Source of the DNA: Lingula anatina
Lineage: Eukaryota; Brachiopoda; Lingulata; Lingulida; Lingulidae
Length of the DNA: 48,001 nt
Reading direction: 5' to 3'
NCBI RefSeq assembly: GCF_001039355.2
Contig: NW_019773625.1
Span: 48,349 to 96,349, forward strand
The position numbers were made by a program, and so were the translations under genes. This document shows, piece after piece, positions 1 through 11,138 of this stretch. The notes below the pieces were generated by a model that was not told where the DNA came from, made no database searches, and saw nothing but the letters and a program-made list of their open reading frames with translations. Numbering within the stretch: the first letter of the stretch is position 1; every line of letters starts with the position of its first letter.

Positions 1-160
1 GAAAGTCCGATGTGAATCCGTCGACTGGAGAGTGAATGGAGATAAATCGGCTCAAAGTTCAGTGAAAGTGTCTGATGAAATCCCACAGTAATTACGATGC
101 AAGTTCCAGTAGAAAGTATGAGTGTCGGTTCAGTGGTAGGGTCTAAATAGGTTCCAAAAA

Positions 161-191
<31 letters not shown>

Positions 192-1000
192 TTCTGCATC
201 ATTTTTGAGGCAAAGGATTTTTATTTTGACAGTTTCCAGTCATTTTTAAATTGTCAAAACATAGTTCTACATGATGCCTATTCTGTTTTCAGATATACGC
301 CAGTGAAATACTATAATTAATCAGGAAATTACTAGGAAGAAATCACAAAAGGTAAGAAAACTTTTAGAATTGATTAATAATTACAACATTGTTTCCAATG
401 GAAGAAATTATGTTACCTCAGATAATATGCAGTACGGATACACATATCGCAAAATCCAAGTTGCAGATATTTCTCTTTTACTATTTATCAATTTTTATGG
501 TTTTTATGTTTATGTCTGCCCAATACAACATGTATGTAATATATTGGGTTTTTTTAAAAATTCCTGGCAGTTGTTTTAAGTAACTCGAGGAAATTTAATG
601 ATGTAGGTTATAAAAAGCATAAAGATTACTTCCAACCCAAAGGCTGTCAAGATAACTGCAAGATGTTTATAGGAGAAATCAGATCAATTAGGTGTGAAAC
701 AAGGCATAGGTCACAAATAACTAGCACGAAATACTTCCTTGTATGATGGTGAACACGTTTATCACACCATCACTTCATCATAGCGTGTTATCCAATTTTT
801 TCCCAACCTCAATAGATATTCTTTTCTGTCTCTCAGCATTTAAAGCATCCTTGCATAACTTTGAATTTCAGTGTTATTTTTAAGGAATGATAGGAAGTTG
901 TAATTAGCCACAAAACTAGCTTCATCTGACACAAACAAGTGCCTCTTTCCACTGAAGTCTGAATATTGTAGAGAAGTGTTTGCTTTCTCTTAAACATAAG
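1..1000. other. Left edge region, no clear gene
   Basis: An open frame from base 2 to a TAA at 89-91 could be the end of a gene lying to the left, but 29 codons are too few to judge. A poly(A)/TA tract lies at 156-192 and a possible small noncoding exon at 293-351. The rest shows nothing. Confidence 0.3.
293..351 (+). other. Possible small noncoding exon
   Basis: A pyrimidine-rich acceptor (ttctgttttcag) and a good donor (AAG|GTAAGA) frame 59 bases that have stops in all three frames. It would fit an untranslated exon or a long noncoding RNA. Splice motifs of this quality also occur by chance. Confidence 0.18.
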
Positions 1001-1511
1001 CATTGATATAAAAATAGAGAGGATTACACTTTGGTTGCTTTCATATTATTGAAATCTTTAAAAAGTTGGTGTCATTTGGCCCAAATTATTATTTATATAT
1101 TTATTGTTTTGCCTTTAAAAAATAAAACAGTTGAATTCAAATTTTAATAAAGGTGAAATACTTTTAAAATGCAAAATGGAAGGTGTCACAAAGATTGAAA
1201 AACATGATGGCAGCACAAACAATAGTCTGTCATTTTGTTTATCCTTTAAAAACTCNCATTGATATAAAAAATAGAGAGGATTACACTTTGGTTGCTTTCA
1301 TATTATTGAAATCTTTAAAAAGTTGGTGTCATTTGGCCCAAATTATTATTTATATATTTATTGTTTTGCCTTTAAAAAATAAAACAGTTGAATTCAAATT
1401 TTAATAAAGGTGAAATACTTTTAAAATGCAAAATGGAAGGTGTTACAAAGATTGAAAAACATGATGGCAGTACAAACAATAGTCTGTCATTTTGTTTATC
1501 CTTGAAAAACT
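1001..1511. repeat. 256-bp direct repeat meeting at an N
   Basis: Bases 1001-1255 and 1257-1511 are almost identical, starting cattgatataaaaa. The copies meet exactly at the N at 1256. This is best read as two unmerged contig ends or alleles. Confidence 0.9.
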
Positions 1512-2027
1512 GTTATGGGTTGATTTCCATGTCAATAGTGCACGCATAACAGGCATTTGTCTAAGCTATTACCTAATACCACTCCAGACAGTGCGAGCTG
1601 AAGTCATGTCATGTTTAGTATATGACGTTATTTCGCAGAAAAATAATGTTCTCATTATCACTCTATGGCATTCATTGGTGAAAGTATGCAATGCACTGGT
1701 AAACCTAATGACTCGGGCATTCCATTTTCTCAATTTTGGACCACAAAAGTATGACGTGTTTCCACTTAAGTTGGGTTCAACTAACTGTGGATGGTTTATC
1801 CCCAACTGGGAGTCTGATTATGACAAGTTCACAGGGGTGGGGAGGAGGGGGGGGGAGAGGGGAAAAAACAACCTAATGACATGTGCAGCCAAAAAAAAAA
1901 TCTGTTGGTGAAAGTGATTGAAATTAAAATCTACTGGACAAGGCCTCTGTATCTGAGTAATAATAGTAATTTAGTGGTAAGATTGCAACCCAGTACATAA
2001 AGTATGAAGACCATTGCAATACTAAAC
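1512..2027. other. Non-repetitive stretch, no supported gene
   Basis: A 139-codon open frame covers it, beginning with a non-ATG codon, but no splice sites, domain or codon bias support it. Poly(G) and poly(A) runs lie at 1837-1900. Confidence 0.3.
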
Positions 2028-2254
2028 TAGAACAGCACTCCCAGAGCACAAACCTCCACCAAGGCAGCGATTTTTGATTATTATTGATTATTGACCCGGA
2101 TCACCACCAAAAACTAATCATCTGTTCCTTGGCCCACTTCTGACAGTTCCTGAAAATTTCATCAAAATCAGTCCATAACTTTTTGAGTTATGTTGATGAC
2201 AGACAGACAGACAAACAGGGGTGAAAACATAACCTCCTTGGCAGAGGTAATAAA
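2028..2254. mobile_element. MITE-like dispersed repeat
   Basis: The ends are inverted: acctccaccaaggcag near 2054 matches the complement of ctccttggcagaggt at the right. Inside is the stretch about tttcatcaaaatcagtcc and a run of acagacagacag followed by ggggtgaaaacat. I recall this sequence as a repeat dispersed in many marine animals. It has no coding capacity. Confidence 0.65.
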
Positions 2255-2501
2255 TGCCTTATGTTTGAAGGATACTAGTACTGATATTATAGTGATCTGA
2301 AGCTTTGACTCCCAGGGCGGCTGAGGGTGCAAAATAATATCATGTCTTGTTTGCTTTTATTTCCCTTTTTTTAACTTCTAGATTATCGTGATGTTATCCT
2401 TCATGGATTGTAGTGATGAACAAAATGTTTGTACAGAAGCATTATTTAAAAAAACCCTGCATAATAGCTCCAATGGTGTCCACACTCCAGTTTTTACTCA
2501 G
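2255..2501. other. Spacer without visible features
   Basis: No gene or repeat structure is seen. Confidence 0.3.
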
Positions 2502-2771
2502 ACCTGTGTTACAGCCTTATAAATGGATTAGGTGTTTACTAACACTACACGCAAATCTTTTAGCACTAACACCCATACTAACCACTCAACCCACGAATTA
2601 ACCAACACACCGCACATTTATTTAGCACCAACAAAGCAATACCTAGCACTAACATTCATCCACTCTGGTAGTGCTGGTTAATTTGTGGGTTATGAGGTTA
2701 ATATGGATGTTAGTGCTAAAAGATCTACAGGTAGTGTTAGTAAACACTAGATTTGTTTATAAGGCCTGTGT
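2502..2771. mobile_element. Hairpin MITE with long inverted repeats
   Basis: The left arm, from about 2502, runs ccttataaa...gtgtttactaacactac...cttttagcactaac. The right arm ends at 2771 and is its complement. The arms are over 100 bases with mismatches, and the element is about 270 bp in all. No coding capacity. Confidence 0.75.
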
Positions 2772-4003
2772 GTTTACCAGTTTACCAGTGCCCTTCCTTC
2801 CCCTACAATTGAAAGCCAAGGTCTACATAATCTAAAGTGCAGCATTCAGAAGATGCTCACTGCACATGCATCATATACATGCATAAGGATTCCGTAGAGG
2901 TTTTTTTACCTCTGGAAAGCATGGCATAATAATCCTGACTGACACTAGAAACCAGAAAAGCTGCAGTGATAACTGATAAGTAGCATTGAATATGTATCCT
3001 CTTTGTAACCCTGTCTGGCTGAAGATGATTGTCGGACTAGTGTACCCATCAAGGCAGTTACCGTTGTCTGCAAAACAACTTAGGGCGCATTTCCAGTGAA
3101 GTTAGGCCGACATAAGTGATCATCTGTCTCAACGGGCAGTTTGTATTTTGCTCTGTCAACCTCAACCTTCTTAATTGAGGTTATAGAGCCAAAAATCCTT
3201 CAGTTGATGTCCTATGATGAAATAGCTATCTGCATCCAGGTTTCCAAGATGGGTGTTCCCAAGTTGGGTAGACTCAAGGTGAATGGAAACACACCTAAAT
3301 TGCAAAGGAATAGGCAGAATTGTATGTAACAATTGCACCATTTCTTTTCATCTAATGTCTGGTTTAATTTTTTATTGGCAGTAAAACTCCAGTTATTTGA
3401 ATTGTGAGCAGGAAGTAAACTGGTTAATAGTTTTAATTTGAGGCATAGGGTGTTATCTTTTTCAGGCAGATAGATACACAGACGGACAGACAGACAGACA
3501 GGAAGGTTGTCAGACAGGTGTGCAAGCAGGTGGACAGTCAGACAGACAGACAGACAGTCTGAGAAAAAACACATTAACGAGCAGATTGACCAGGAGCTAA
3601 AGATTATCTTTATTTTCAATCCTTCTTCCACATGAACATCACGTAATATATCCAAAGTAAGTCAAGGACTCAGGTTGATCATTTGGAAATCCTATCTTTA
3701 ATTACTTCTTGACATTACCTATTACTTAATGGCAGGGATATTCTGACGTCAGTGAGTTACATCATTGTGGTTTTATATAGCATTGTGCCGCATTCATTTG
3801 GATGTATGTTGTTTCAGAACTGGAATTTGAGAAGTGCATGAGGGATAGAAATTCAGCAGAATATTCATGGATTTTTTTTCCTTTGTAAATTCTCATCTTT
3901 TGTCCTCACTTAGCCTGACTGTCTGCTACTAGCTGGTGGCATGAATTTGCATAAGTCACAGCATTGTTCAACTATTTTATGAAAATATTGTCAACTTGGA
4001 ACA
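2772..4003. other. Intergenic stretch with CAGA microsatellite
   Basis: An imperfect CAGA/GACA tetranucleotide array covers about 3466-3560. Open frames through it encode repetitive Cys/Leu/Ser and are not genes. Nothing else is seen. Confidence 0.4.
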
Positions 4004-4483
4004 CATTCAGAACAGCAGGCTAACAGATCCACGGATCAAATATGGCCGACCCACTTTAATGTTTGTTGCGTAATCCCCGCGAGGAATCTATTCAGTGTCT
4101 AATTGGGAATTAAGTAACAAGCTTTTTAGATTGCATTCACAACGAGTTGAGCCAGGCTTTACAAATCCTGGGGACTTAATATGGCAGACGTACATGAAAG
4201 AAAAACCGCCTAATCTTTTAATAGTCTCTCAGCCTCTCATACGCCTCCCCATGTGTCGTCCCAATGGAGCCGAGATTTAATGACTGTCCCCCCGCAGGGA
4301 CGACGTGTGGGGAGGAGTGTGAGAGGCGGAGAGACTATTAAAAGATTAGGCGGTTTTTCTTTCATGTACGTCTGCCATATTTAGTCCCCAGGATTTGTAA
4401 AGCCTGGCTCAACTCGTTGTGAATGCGATCTTAGTTGATCACCATATCTGATCTGCAGATTTATAAGTCCACTGCTCTGAATG
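4004..4483. mobile_element. MITE (cattcagaacag family), outer element of a nested pair
   Basis: The left end, cattcagaacagcaggctaa then gatccacggatcaaatatgg, is mirrored by the right end, which reads ccatatctgatctgcag...ctgctctgaatg. A second hairpin element sits inside at 4129-4430. Related ends occur at 7220-7655, 16985-17208 and 34801-34953. Confidence 0.68.
4129..4430. mobile_element. Long hairpin element, 134-bp arms
   Basis: Arms 4129-4262 and 4297-4430 are almost perfect complements around a 34-base loop. TTA stands on both sides, as a 3-bp target duplication of the PIF/Harbinger type would. The near-perfect arms point to a recent insertion. No transposase, so any movement would be non-autonomous. 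Confidence 0.8.
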
Positions 4484-5290
4484 CACTCTTAAAAGTGTTA
4501 GTTGATACTTTCCTTACTAAGGAGACCATAGTTGTCATCAGATTTAATTGTGAGATTAGATAGCACAAATACTTTGAGGTAAGGAGCTTAGGAGACTTAA
4601 AGTCTTAGAAGGCTTACCTAAGATGTTTCTGTCAACTCCTGGTTTGTTTCAGATTTTTGGAATACAGGAAGTGAGTTAAAGGACAATAGGCTTGCGAAAA
4701 AGGAAAATTAAAGGCATACCTCTTCATTTTCAGCTTTTTGTTGCTTTGGATTTACTTAACAGGTTAAGCTCACTGACTGTTAAAAAATCAAGTCAGTCCA
4801 ACGAGCATTGTGGTATTTTTTATCTTAGATACATCAGGAAGTTGTGCATTATGGAGCCTTATCCTAGGGAAAATATGTGGTAATAAAGGGGGTGGTTGTG
4901 TGGTAGCGAAGCAGGTTTATGGCAAAGAGGTCAGCAGTCTAAATCTTCAGTCTAAGGCAGTGTTAGAAACTAACGCTGGACCGTCTGCCCGGGGCTGACA
5001 ACTTTCAGAACGGGCTAAAAAGTTTTCCCACCCGACAGACATTCAGTCCGGCTACTTTTCAAGATGGCTGGGCTTTCAGTCCAGCAACTAATTTTTCTTA
5101 AGAGGCAAACACTGGTCTAAGGGGTCATTCCCAATGAAACCATCATTCTACGTTGATCGATCCAACTCCACAGGGATTCTCTCCTTAATGCAATAAGTTT
5201 ACGGTAAGAGATTAACATGCCTCCTCATTTCCAACGTGCTCACATAATCTCCAGCTTTTCTCTAATCTTATCAACACCAGGAGGCGGCAT

Positions 5291-5294
<4 letters not shown>
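4484..5294. other. Intergenic stretch with a MITE fragment
   Basis: No gene. About 5125-5210 is a fragment of the gatcgatc MITE family (starts ggggtcattccca, then ctccacagggattctc), lacking its right half. Confidence 0.4.

Positions 5295-5353
<59 letters not shown>
5295..5353. repeat. TA microsatellite
   Basis: About 29 uninterrupted TA units. Confidence 0.98.
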
Positions 5354-5354
<1 letters not shown>

Positions 5355-7219
5355 CCTGCTGGTGGTACAAAACCTGGTAGCAGTATCGCAGCTCTGTTCT
5401 CCTAGTTTTTATAGGCATTCTGTTTTCTGAGGCAATAAGGTTTATCAGCATTGTGCAGCCAAAACACAACACTGAAGCAACTTGACATTGAAATGACATC
5501 TAATGAATTGGATGATGCTACATTAGAGTGGATCACTGTTCAATTGGATGATTTGTCTGGAGAACCATTGGGAAGTTGTTGATTTTTTTTTTTCCCTCTC
5601 TCCCTGTTTTTGAATCATTTTGTTCTAGGCAGTGTAATTTTCCAGTATTATGCAGTTTCATCACAAAGAGATTGGGGAAACCAGTTGATGAACAGAAGTT
5701 ATAAGAGCAGGGTGAATCACTTGAGTTGCTCAGTTGTTTTGATGGAAGTACGTATCGTGCAGAGATCTGGAATTGCCTGGAAGTAGGTGATGAATCACTA
5801 CGAAGAATACAGGTTCCTGGGCTTTTTACATATAATGGTTTCTTTATGATACACAAAACTAGGGACATGTGAGCAACTAGATGTAAATTATCTTATTAAT
5901 TTTGTTGGAGTTAGTAGGTGACAATATTCAGCTGTTTTTTTTTCTTTTTCTTTCCTTATTTATTTGTTAATTTTTTTATACCATGTTCACGCTTTAGCCA
6001 TTTATCATGATAAATAGCAAATTGAGATGCGTTTCAAATAATTACAGTTGTGTAGTATAAATGCATATCTGTTAACTGTTTTTTAAAAATCCTGCGAGCG
6101 AACCTGATTTTTGGCAGCAATTCGAATAACTCTGCAAAACCAGCTATGAATATAAGGGTCTTAATGCACATGCACCGATTCTCTGCTGTTTAAAAAAAAG
6201 TATCACAGAAAGCAAAAAAAAAAAAAAAAACAGTATGGTAAGAGCAAAAAATGACACCATATTTTTATGGACAGGTTTTCACGTTTAAAAAACAACAACA
6301 ACAGAGTATGATAAGAGCAATGAATGGCACCATATTTTTGAATTGACAGGTTTTCACATTTGCGCATACATATTTGTCTAAACAGGAGGCAGTGCTTTGA
6401 TTTTCAACGCATGATTCTGTTTTGTTTTGCTGAATGTGTACAGGGAAGCGATTCAAATTTTTCACCTAAAATTCAAATTGGAAAAATTCCAGATTTTTCT
6501 GATGGTAATATTGGCAAGATATTACCGTAGTTTGAATTAAGTGTTGTTTTTCATTATAACCTCCTTAATTTGGCTAAAACTTTACTTTCATTATTGCTGC
6601 TACTGGCGAGTTAGGAGAAGGATCTATTATATCCTATAACGTAACTGTTGTTGGCAGCTGCCACGAATGCTGATGCAAAATAACCGATGCAATCTGTTTT
6701 GGATGTACTGTGCAAATTGCAACAAGTAAAACCATGTTGAGGTCAATGCCCAGTCTGTATTTGATTAGATGTAATACAGGAAGGGAATTGGTCCATTGTA
6801 GCATATAAAGTACAGGTACATTTAAGTAGGATGATTGATGGAAGAGTGATGTATTAACAGAATGGCAGATTTTCAGACATGCTGATTGATGGACAAACAG
6901 ACAGAAAAACACAGACTTGAAAGAGTAAGGGAGTAGCAAATAAAAAATGATTAACTATAGATACTTTTCTTTCTTTTGAACAGTCATTGAACCTTTTAAG
7001 TTGAAAGAGGATATAAAGAGACAAAGTAAATAAAAGAGAAACATACTGAGGTAATGGAATGAAAAAAAGTGAGTGAAATACAATATTTTGTTCTAAATCA
7101 ATTCTTTGACAAAAGATGGCAATTGGATCAGCACATAGCTGGGGGCTGTAAGCTGCATTCATCTGTGGTGTTATATACTGTTACAGCCACAATACAGACT
7201 GTGATAATGTTATAGAGGA
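5354..7219. other. Intergenic stretch with weak coding-like segments
   Basis: Two plus-strand frames look more protein-like than the background: one about 5417-5563 (contains ELDDATLEWITVQLDDLSGE) and one about 5692-5871 (contains GSTYRAEIWNCLEVGDESLR). No family is recognised and splice sites are poor. The rest has poly(A)/poly(T) runs and nothing more. Confidence 0.25.
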
Positions 7220-7655
7220 CATTCAGAACAAATAGATCCGTGCAGGGGCGGATTCAGAGATATTTTCTGACAGTCTTCACAACTATCTTTGTTGGTCCAT
7301 CCTCCATTTTGACCGTCTTCCGACAGAAAACATATGATACCCATCAATGTAAACTTGAAAATCTGACCGTCTTCCGGAAGACCCAGAAGACAGCTTACAT
7401 CAGCGCCTGCCGTGGACTAAAGATGGCCGCCTTACTGAAAAGCAGCATCGCCTAATCCTCTGATGGTCTCCCCACCTCCACACATGCTGGCACTGCAGGG
7501 GCCTCGCAAGTAAAGCTCGAAGCTCAGATTTAATCCATTTAATGGCGTGTGTGGAGGCGGGGAGACCATCGGGGGATTAAATGGTGCTGCTTTTATGTGG
7601 GGCAGGCCATATTTGGTCGGCAGATCAGCTAGTTCGCAGATCATCTATTTTGAAT
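7220..7655. mobile_element. MITE of the cattcagaacag family, interrupted
   Basis: The left end cattcagaaca...agatccgtg and right end ccatatttggtcggcag...ttgaat match the 4004-4483 family. An internal hairpin pairs about 7441-7489 with 7543-7590 (ggtctccccacctccacaca against its complement). A hAT-like fragment lies at 7243-7410 inside the left part. Confidence 0.55.
7243..7410. mobile_element. hAT-like terminal fragment (caggggcgga end)
   Basis: It starts caggggcggattcagagata, a typical hAT-like terminus, and ends gcgcctgc. An inverted relative covers about 12108-12262, and again 20336-20502 in the second duplicate copy: ccatcctcca, gaccgtcttcc and cgacagaaaa are all shared. Confidence 0.55.
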
Positions 7656-8660
7656 TTGCTCGTAGTCAGTATGGTGTGGTCAAAATATCAGGGTACAGCA
7701 CTCGTGTTATGGTAGGATACATGTTGTTATTGTATGGTACACGCTGTTATTATGAATTGGAAATAGGCTCTGGGGAGGCTTAGCAGACAGACAGACAGAC
7801 TGTAGGTTACATGAAGAAGTTATGTGTGGTGCCATTTATAGACTTGGTATATATTCCATAAGAATAATACAGACTGAAAAAAGGAAGCTGATTTTTAGTA
7901 GTGCATGGAGAATATTTTTAAATGAAAATTTGATAATTTGACAACCTAATATATCTGCTATTTTGCACTATGCATAAATCGAGCTTTTTTGAGGTATCAG
8001 GCACTGTTGGATATTTATTATATCCGACTGAATATTTATTATATCTGACATGAATTCTGGCATAGGTGGGTGAGGTTTCCATCAGATAACCAAGGTTAAG
8101 TTTTACTTAACAGACTGAAAAATTGGGAAAAGGAGGAGCAGGGCACAAAGCCAATCTATCACATTTAAGGGGTTCTTGTCAACAAACTAGCTAATTTTAC
8201 TAATGCAGATTATTGATGCTTAATCAGAGGATTCCTTTATCTTCTCCTGAAGAAGTTTTGAAGTTAATGGAGATGGATAGGTGGATGGCGTGCCCTGTGG
8301 TGTGCAAATTGGTGTGGTTTTCATTTCAAAGTACTTGTCAAGATAATATTTTTTGTTATAACTCTTTTCCGGTATTTTTCTCATTAATGGACGCATTCCT
8401 AAAGTCATATATTTACTGTTTTTGTTTTTCTCTGAAGGTTGCAATGAGTTATGTAATAGATGAATTCTACAGACATCTGGTTGAGTTAGCCCAAAGAAAC
8501 AAAACAGAAAAATAGGTGAAAAACATCCGGTCTCATTTCCACTCTCAGCATAGATAAGAAAGTGAAGGCAGGTGCACTCTGCAGCTTCTCTTCCCTCCCC
8601 CCCCCTCAAAAATGGGATTTCCCTGATTCATTGACCTTTTCCATAACAGCAATCTTTATT
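7656..8660. other. Intergenic stretch, one weak exon candidate
   Basis: Position 8438-8515 follows a pyrimidine-rich acceptor and reads 25 residues (VAMSYVIDEFYRHLVELAQR and five more) to a TAG. It could be the last exon of an unseen gene, but nothing upstream joins to it. A short CAGA run lies at 7784-7800. Confidence 0.2.
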
Positions 8661-8870
8661 TCTACTGTGCTACTGTATATGAAGCTCAGCACCAAGTATA
8701 AAGATTGCAGTCATAGCTTTGAAACTCGGGGCGCTGCATTATTTCTACTGTGCTACTGTATATGAAGCTCAGCACCAAGCATAGAGATTGCAGTCATAGC
8801 TTTGAAACTCGGGGCGCTGCTTTATTTCTACTGTGCTACTGTATATGAAGCTCAGCCCCAAGTATAAAGA
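8661..8870. repeat. 83-bp tandem repeat, about 2.5 units
   Basis: Units begin tctactgtgctactgtatat at 8661, 8744 and 8827 and differ by only a few bases. Confidence 0.9.
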
Positions 8871-8974
8871 TCACACATCCTAACCATCAGGTAGTGAAGG
8901 TATTCAGTTTCTGGAGTACAGGGATAGCTGATCAAGAATAGGTTGCTGTCTATGAAATTTCCATATTTTTATGA

Positions 8975-9016
8975 TATATATATATAAATAAATAAATATA
9001 ANNNATATATAAATAA

Positions 9017-9094
<78 letters not shown>
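8975..9094. repeat. TA / TAAA microsatellite with an NNN gap
   Basis: taaataaataaata occurs on both sides of the N run at 9002-9004. Its true length is unknown. Confidence 0.9.
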
Positions 9095-9097
<3 letters not shown>

Positions 9098-9241
9098 GTA
9101 TTTATTATTATTTTTTTTTTTTACTTGATTTATTTTTTGCTTAATAGTATTTATTATTATTATTATTTTTTTACTTGATTTATTTTTTGCTTAATAGTAT
9201 TTATTATTATTATTTTTTTTTTTACTTGATTTATTTTTTGC
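9098..9241. repeat. 49-bp AT-rich tandem repeat, 3 units
   Basis: Each unit has tatttattatta, a T run and acttgatttattttttgc. Confidence 0.85.
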
Positions 9242-10976
9242 AGGCCTGGGAGTCATTTTCGAATCTTTTTTTTTTCTTGATTGAGTATATCAATATCTGA
9301 ATCTGTTCAATTTTTTAAAAATTTACTTTTAAATTTTATTTTCTTCTTCAAATGTTTCTGGAACTGAGCTTGTTTACTTTTTTATTTATGAAAAAAAAAT
9401 GTACTGGAAGAAGAAATTAGGAACACTGTGGAGACCTTTTGAGTCAGCCAGATATTGTTGCCAAAGCAAATGATGTAATTAGCGGCTGGATTTAAGGCAT
9501 TATGCCAGTCTCAATTTGTACTTCCGTGGCCTATGGAAGCGAAAGATTGTTACTGACACCCTAACGTTTGCATTTTGTTCATCAGGTTGAAGCAACAACT
9601 AGACACGTGTTTCCTCTTCCGACTGTCCTTGGCTCAGAATTTTAACAGGTAACACGCTAGAATTTTAATTGATACTTCTCCTACTGTTAATGCGTCTCTC
9701 ACAATTAAAAGTTAAGTGGAAATAATACAGTTGGCACAAAAATTTTAATGTTTCATGACATTTACTGTTGTTACATAGATATTGACATGTTAGGGGTTAA
9801 GGGGGGGGTTAGAACAAACCGTTCTTTTTGCTGACAAAAGGTCTGCTCTGGGTAAAATTTGATATTGGTACATAAAGGTTTTATGGTAAAAGGTCCACTT
9901 TCAGAAAAAGACCTGACACCCCCCCCCCCCTCCCTTTTAGAATTGCTGGCTACATTAAAACATGAGTAAGGCATGTTTGTATTGCTGGTTGGAATCAGTA
10001 ACGGTAATATATTGCTTGATTTCGTAATAAACCTGCTTTCTGTGTATACGAGTTTATGAAGATGACTAAGTCATTACTGTCATGCGGCAGTCACTTTGGA
10101 CTCTATTGCCTTCTACTAGTATTACTAGTTCAAATCGAAAGATAAAAGGAGCGAATGAAGCCGAGATTACCAGTGATGAAAAGAGAAACGATGCAGTGAA
10201 CAAGATTAGAATAAACGAGGTTGAGAGGATTGTATTGTCATGCATGAAAACTGACTACTAACTGAGTACGCAAAAGGATGTGAACAAGGACATTTAATGT
10301 AGAACATTTCAAACAGATGAAAATTGATTGTTCCTGCGTATCTGTATTTCCTATGTGGATCGTAGCATTGCCGTAGTATATAAAGCTGGGGTGTGATTGA
10401 CTTTTGTGAAAATATTTTATAGACTAACAAATGTCAGGCAAATGGTCATTATTGATTTGTGATTTTCCAGGTCGAAGTTTATAAAAAAAAACCCTATAAG
10501 ATAGCTAGGGATTTGATAATCATATTGACATAGGACTTAATTAGAGGAAACACAAATAAAAGATCATGATATTGATTGCGTGTAAAACATTCTAGATTGA
10601 AGTCAAGAGTTATTGTGTAAAGATAAAAAATGACAATTAATTGCATCTGGTTACTACACACTAGCCAAATTATGCAAACAATGTTCATTTGATTAAGTCA
10701 TTACCTGTTATCGATTCTTTTAATTTATAGGTCAAAGTTGAGGACTCAGTGAAGATATAGAGATTGGATTGTAGAAGACATAATCAGTGATACGGACTAG
10801 TACCTACTTCAGAGATCATAGCAGAGAGCAGTGTGAAGAAACGAGGAGTGAGCAAGTCAAAGAAAAATATATATAAAATGGTAAGCAGCATAGGAATTCT
10901 CATTGTGAGGAAGACATGATCAAGAATTGAGACGTCTAAGCTTTCAAATTGTCAGGAGTCTCATATCAGGCCTGTA
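9242..10976. other. Intergenic stretch, one weak exon candidate
   Basis: About 9786-9955 resembles a diverged hAT-like MITE (poly-G and poly-C blocks, ttgctggctac at the end). The small exon candidate at 9586-9648 is listed separately. The rest shows no gene. Confidence 0.3.
9586..9648 (+). other. Possible 63-bp exon
   Basis: Framed by acceptor cattttgttcatcag and donor ACAG|GTAACA. In one phase it reads LKQQLDTCFLFRLSLAQNFN plus a split Arg codon, which is protein-like, and it enters and leaves in the same phase. No neighbour exon was found, so it may be chance or an untranslated exon. Confidence 0.25.
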
Positions 10977-11138
10977 GCTAGCAATTTCAGAAAGGGGGGT
11001 CTTTTTCTGAAAAAGTGGAAACCTTTGTGTGCCTGGATAAAATTTTACCTAGAGGGGACCTTTTTCCAGCAAAAAAGAGGGAGGGGAGTTGAACCCCAAC
11101 CCTCCCCCTCCCCACGAACCCCCCTTGCTGCAGGCCTG
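10977..11138. mobile_element. hAT-like MITE (caggcctgtag end)
   Basis: Left end caggcctgtagctagcaatt, right end ctgcaggcctg. Between them are gggggg and cccctcccc blocks. The same left end recurs at about 12818 and 21042. No transposase. Confidence 0.6.

Noticed and set aside
1-91. Open frame at the left edge ending in TAA, possible end of an upstream gene
   Set aside because: Only 29 codons are visible and no motif or poly(A) signal supports it; too little to call.
1492-1911. 139-codon frame containing GWFIPNW, like the GWYLPNF of the OpuAC domain
   Set aside because: Only about seven residues match, the start is not ATG, there are no splice sites, and the surrounding frame does not resemble the domain. 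Probably chance.
3212-3655. 147-codon open frame on the minus strand
   Set aside because: Much of it is translated CAGA/GACA repeat, giving Cys/Leu/Ser runs; there is no domain, and the + strand shows no gene either.
8661-8870. 83-bp repeats as a possible CRISPR array
   Set aside because: The repeats are continuous, without unique spacers, in animal DNA; this is a minisatellite.
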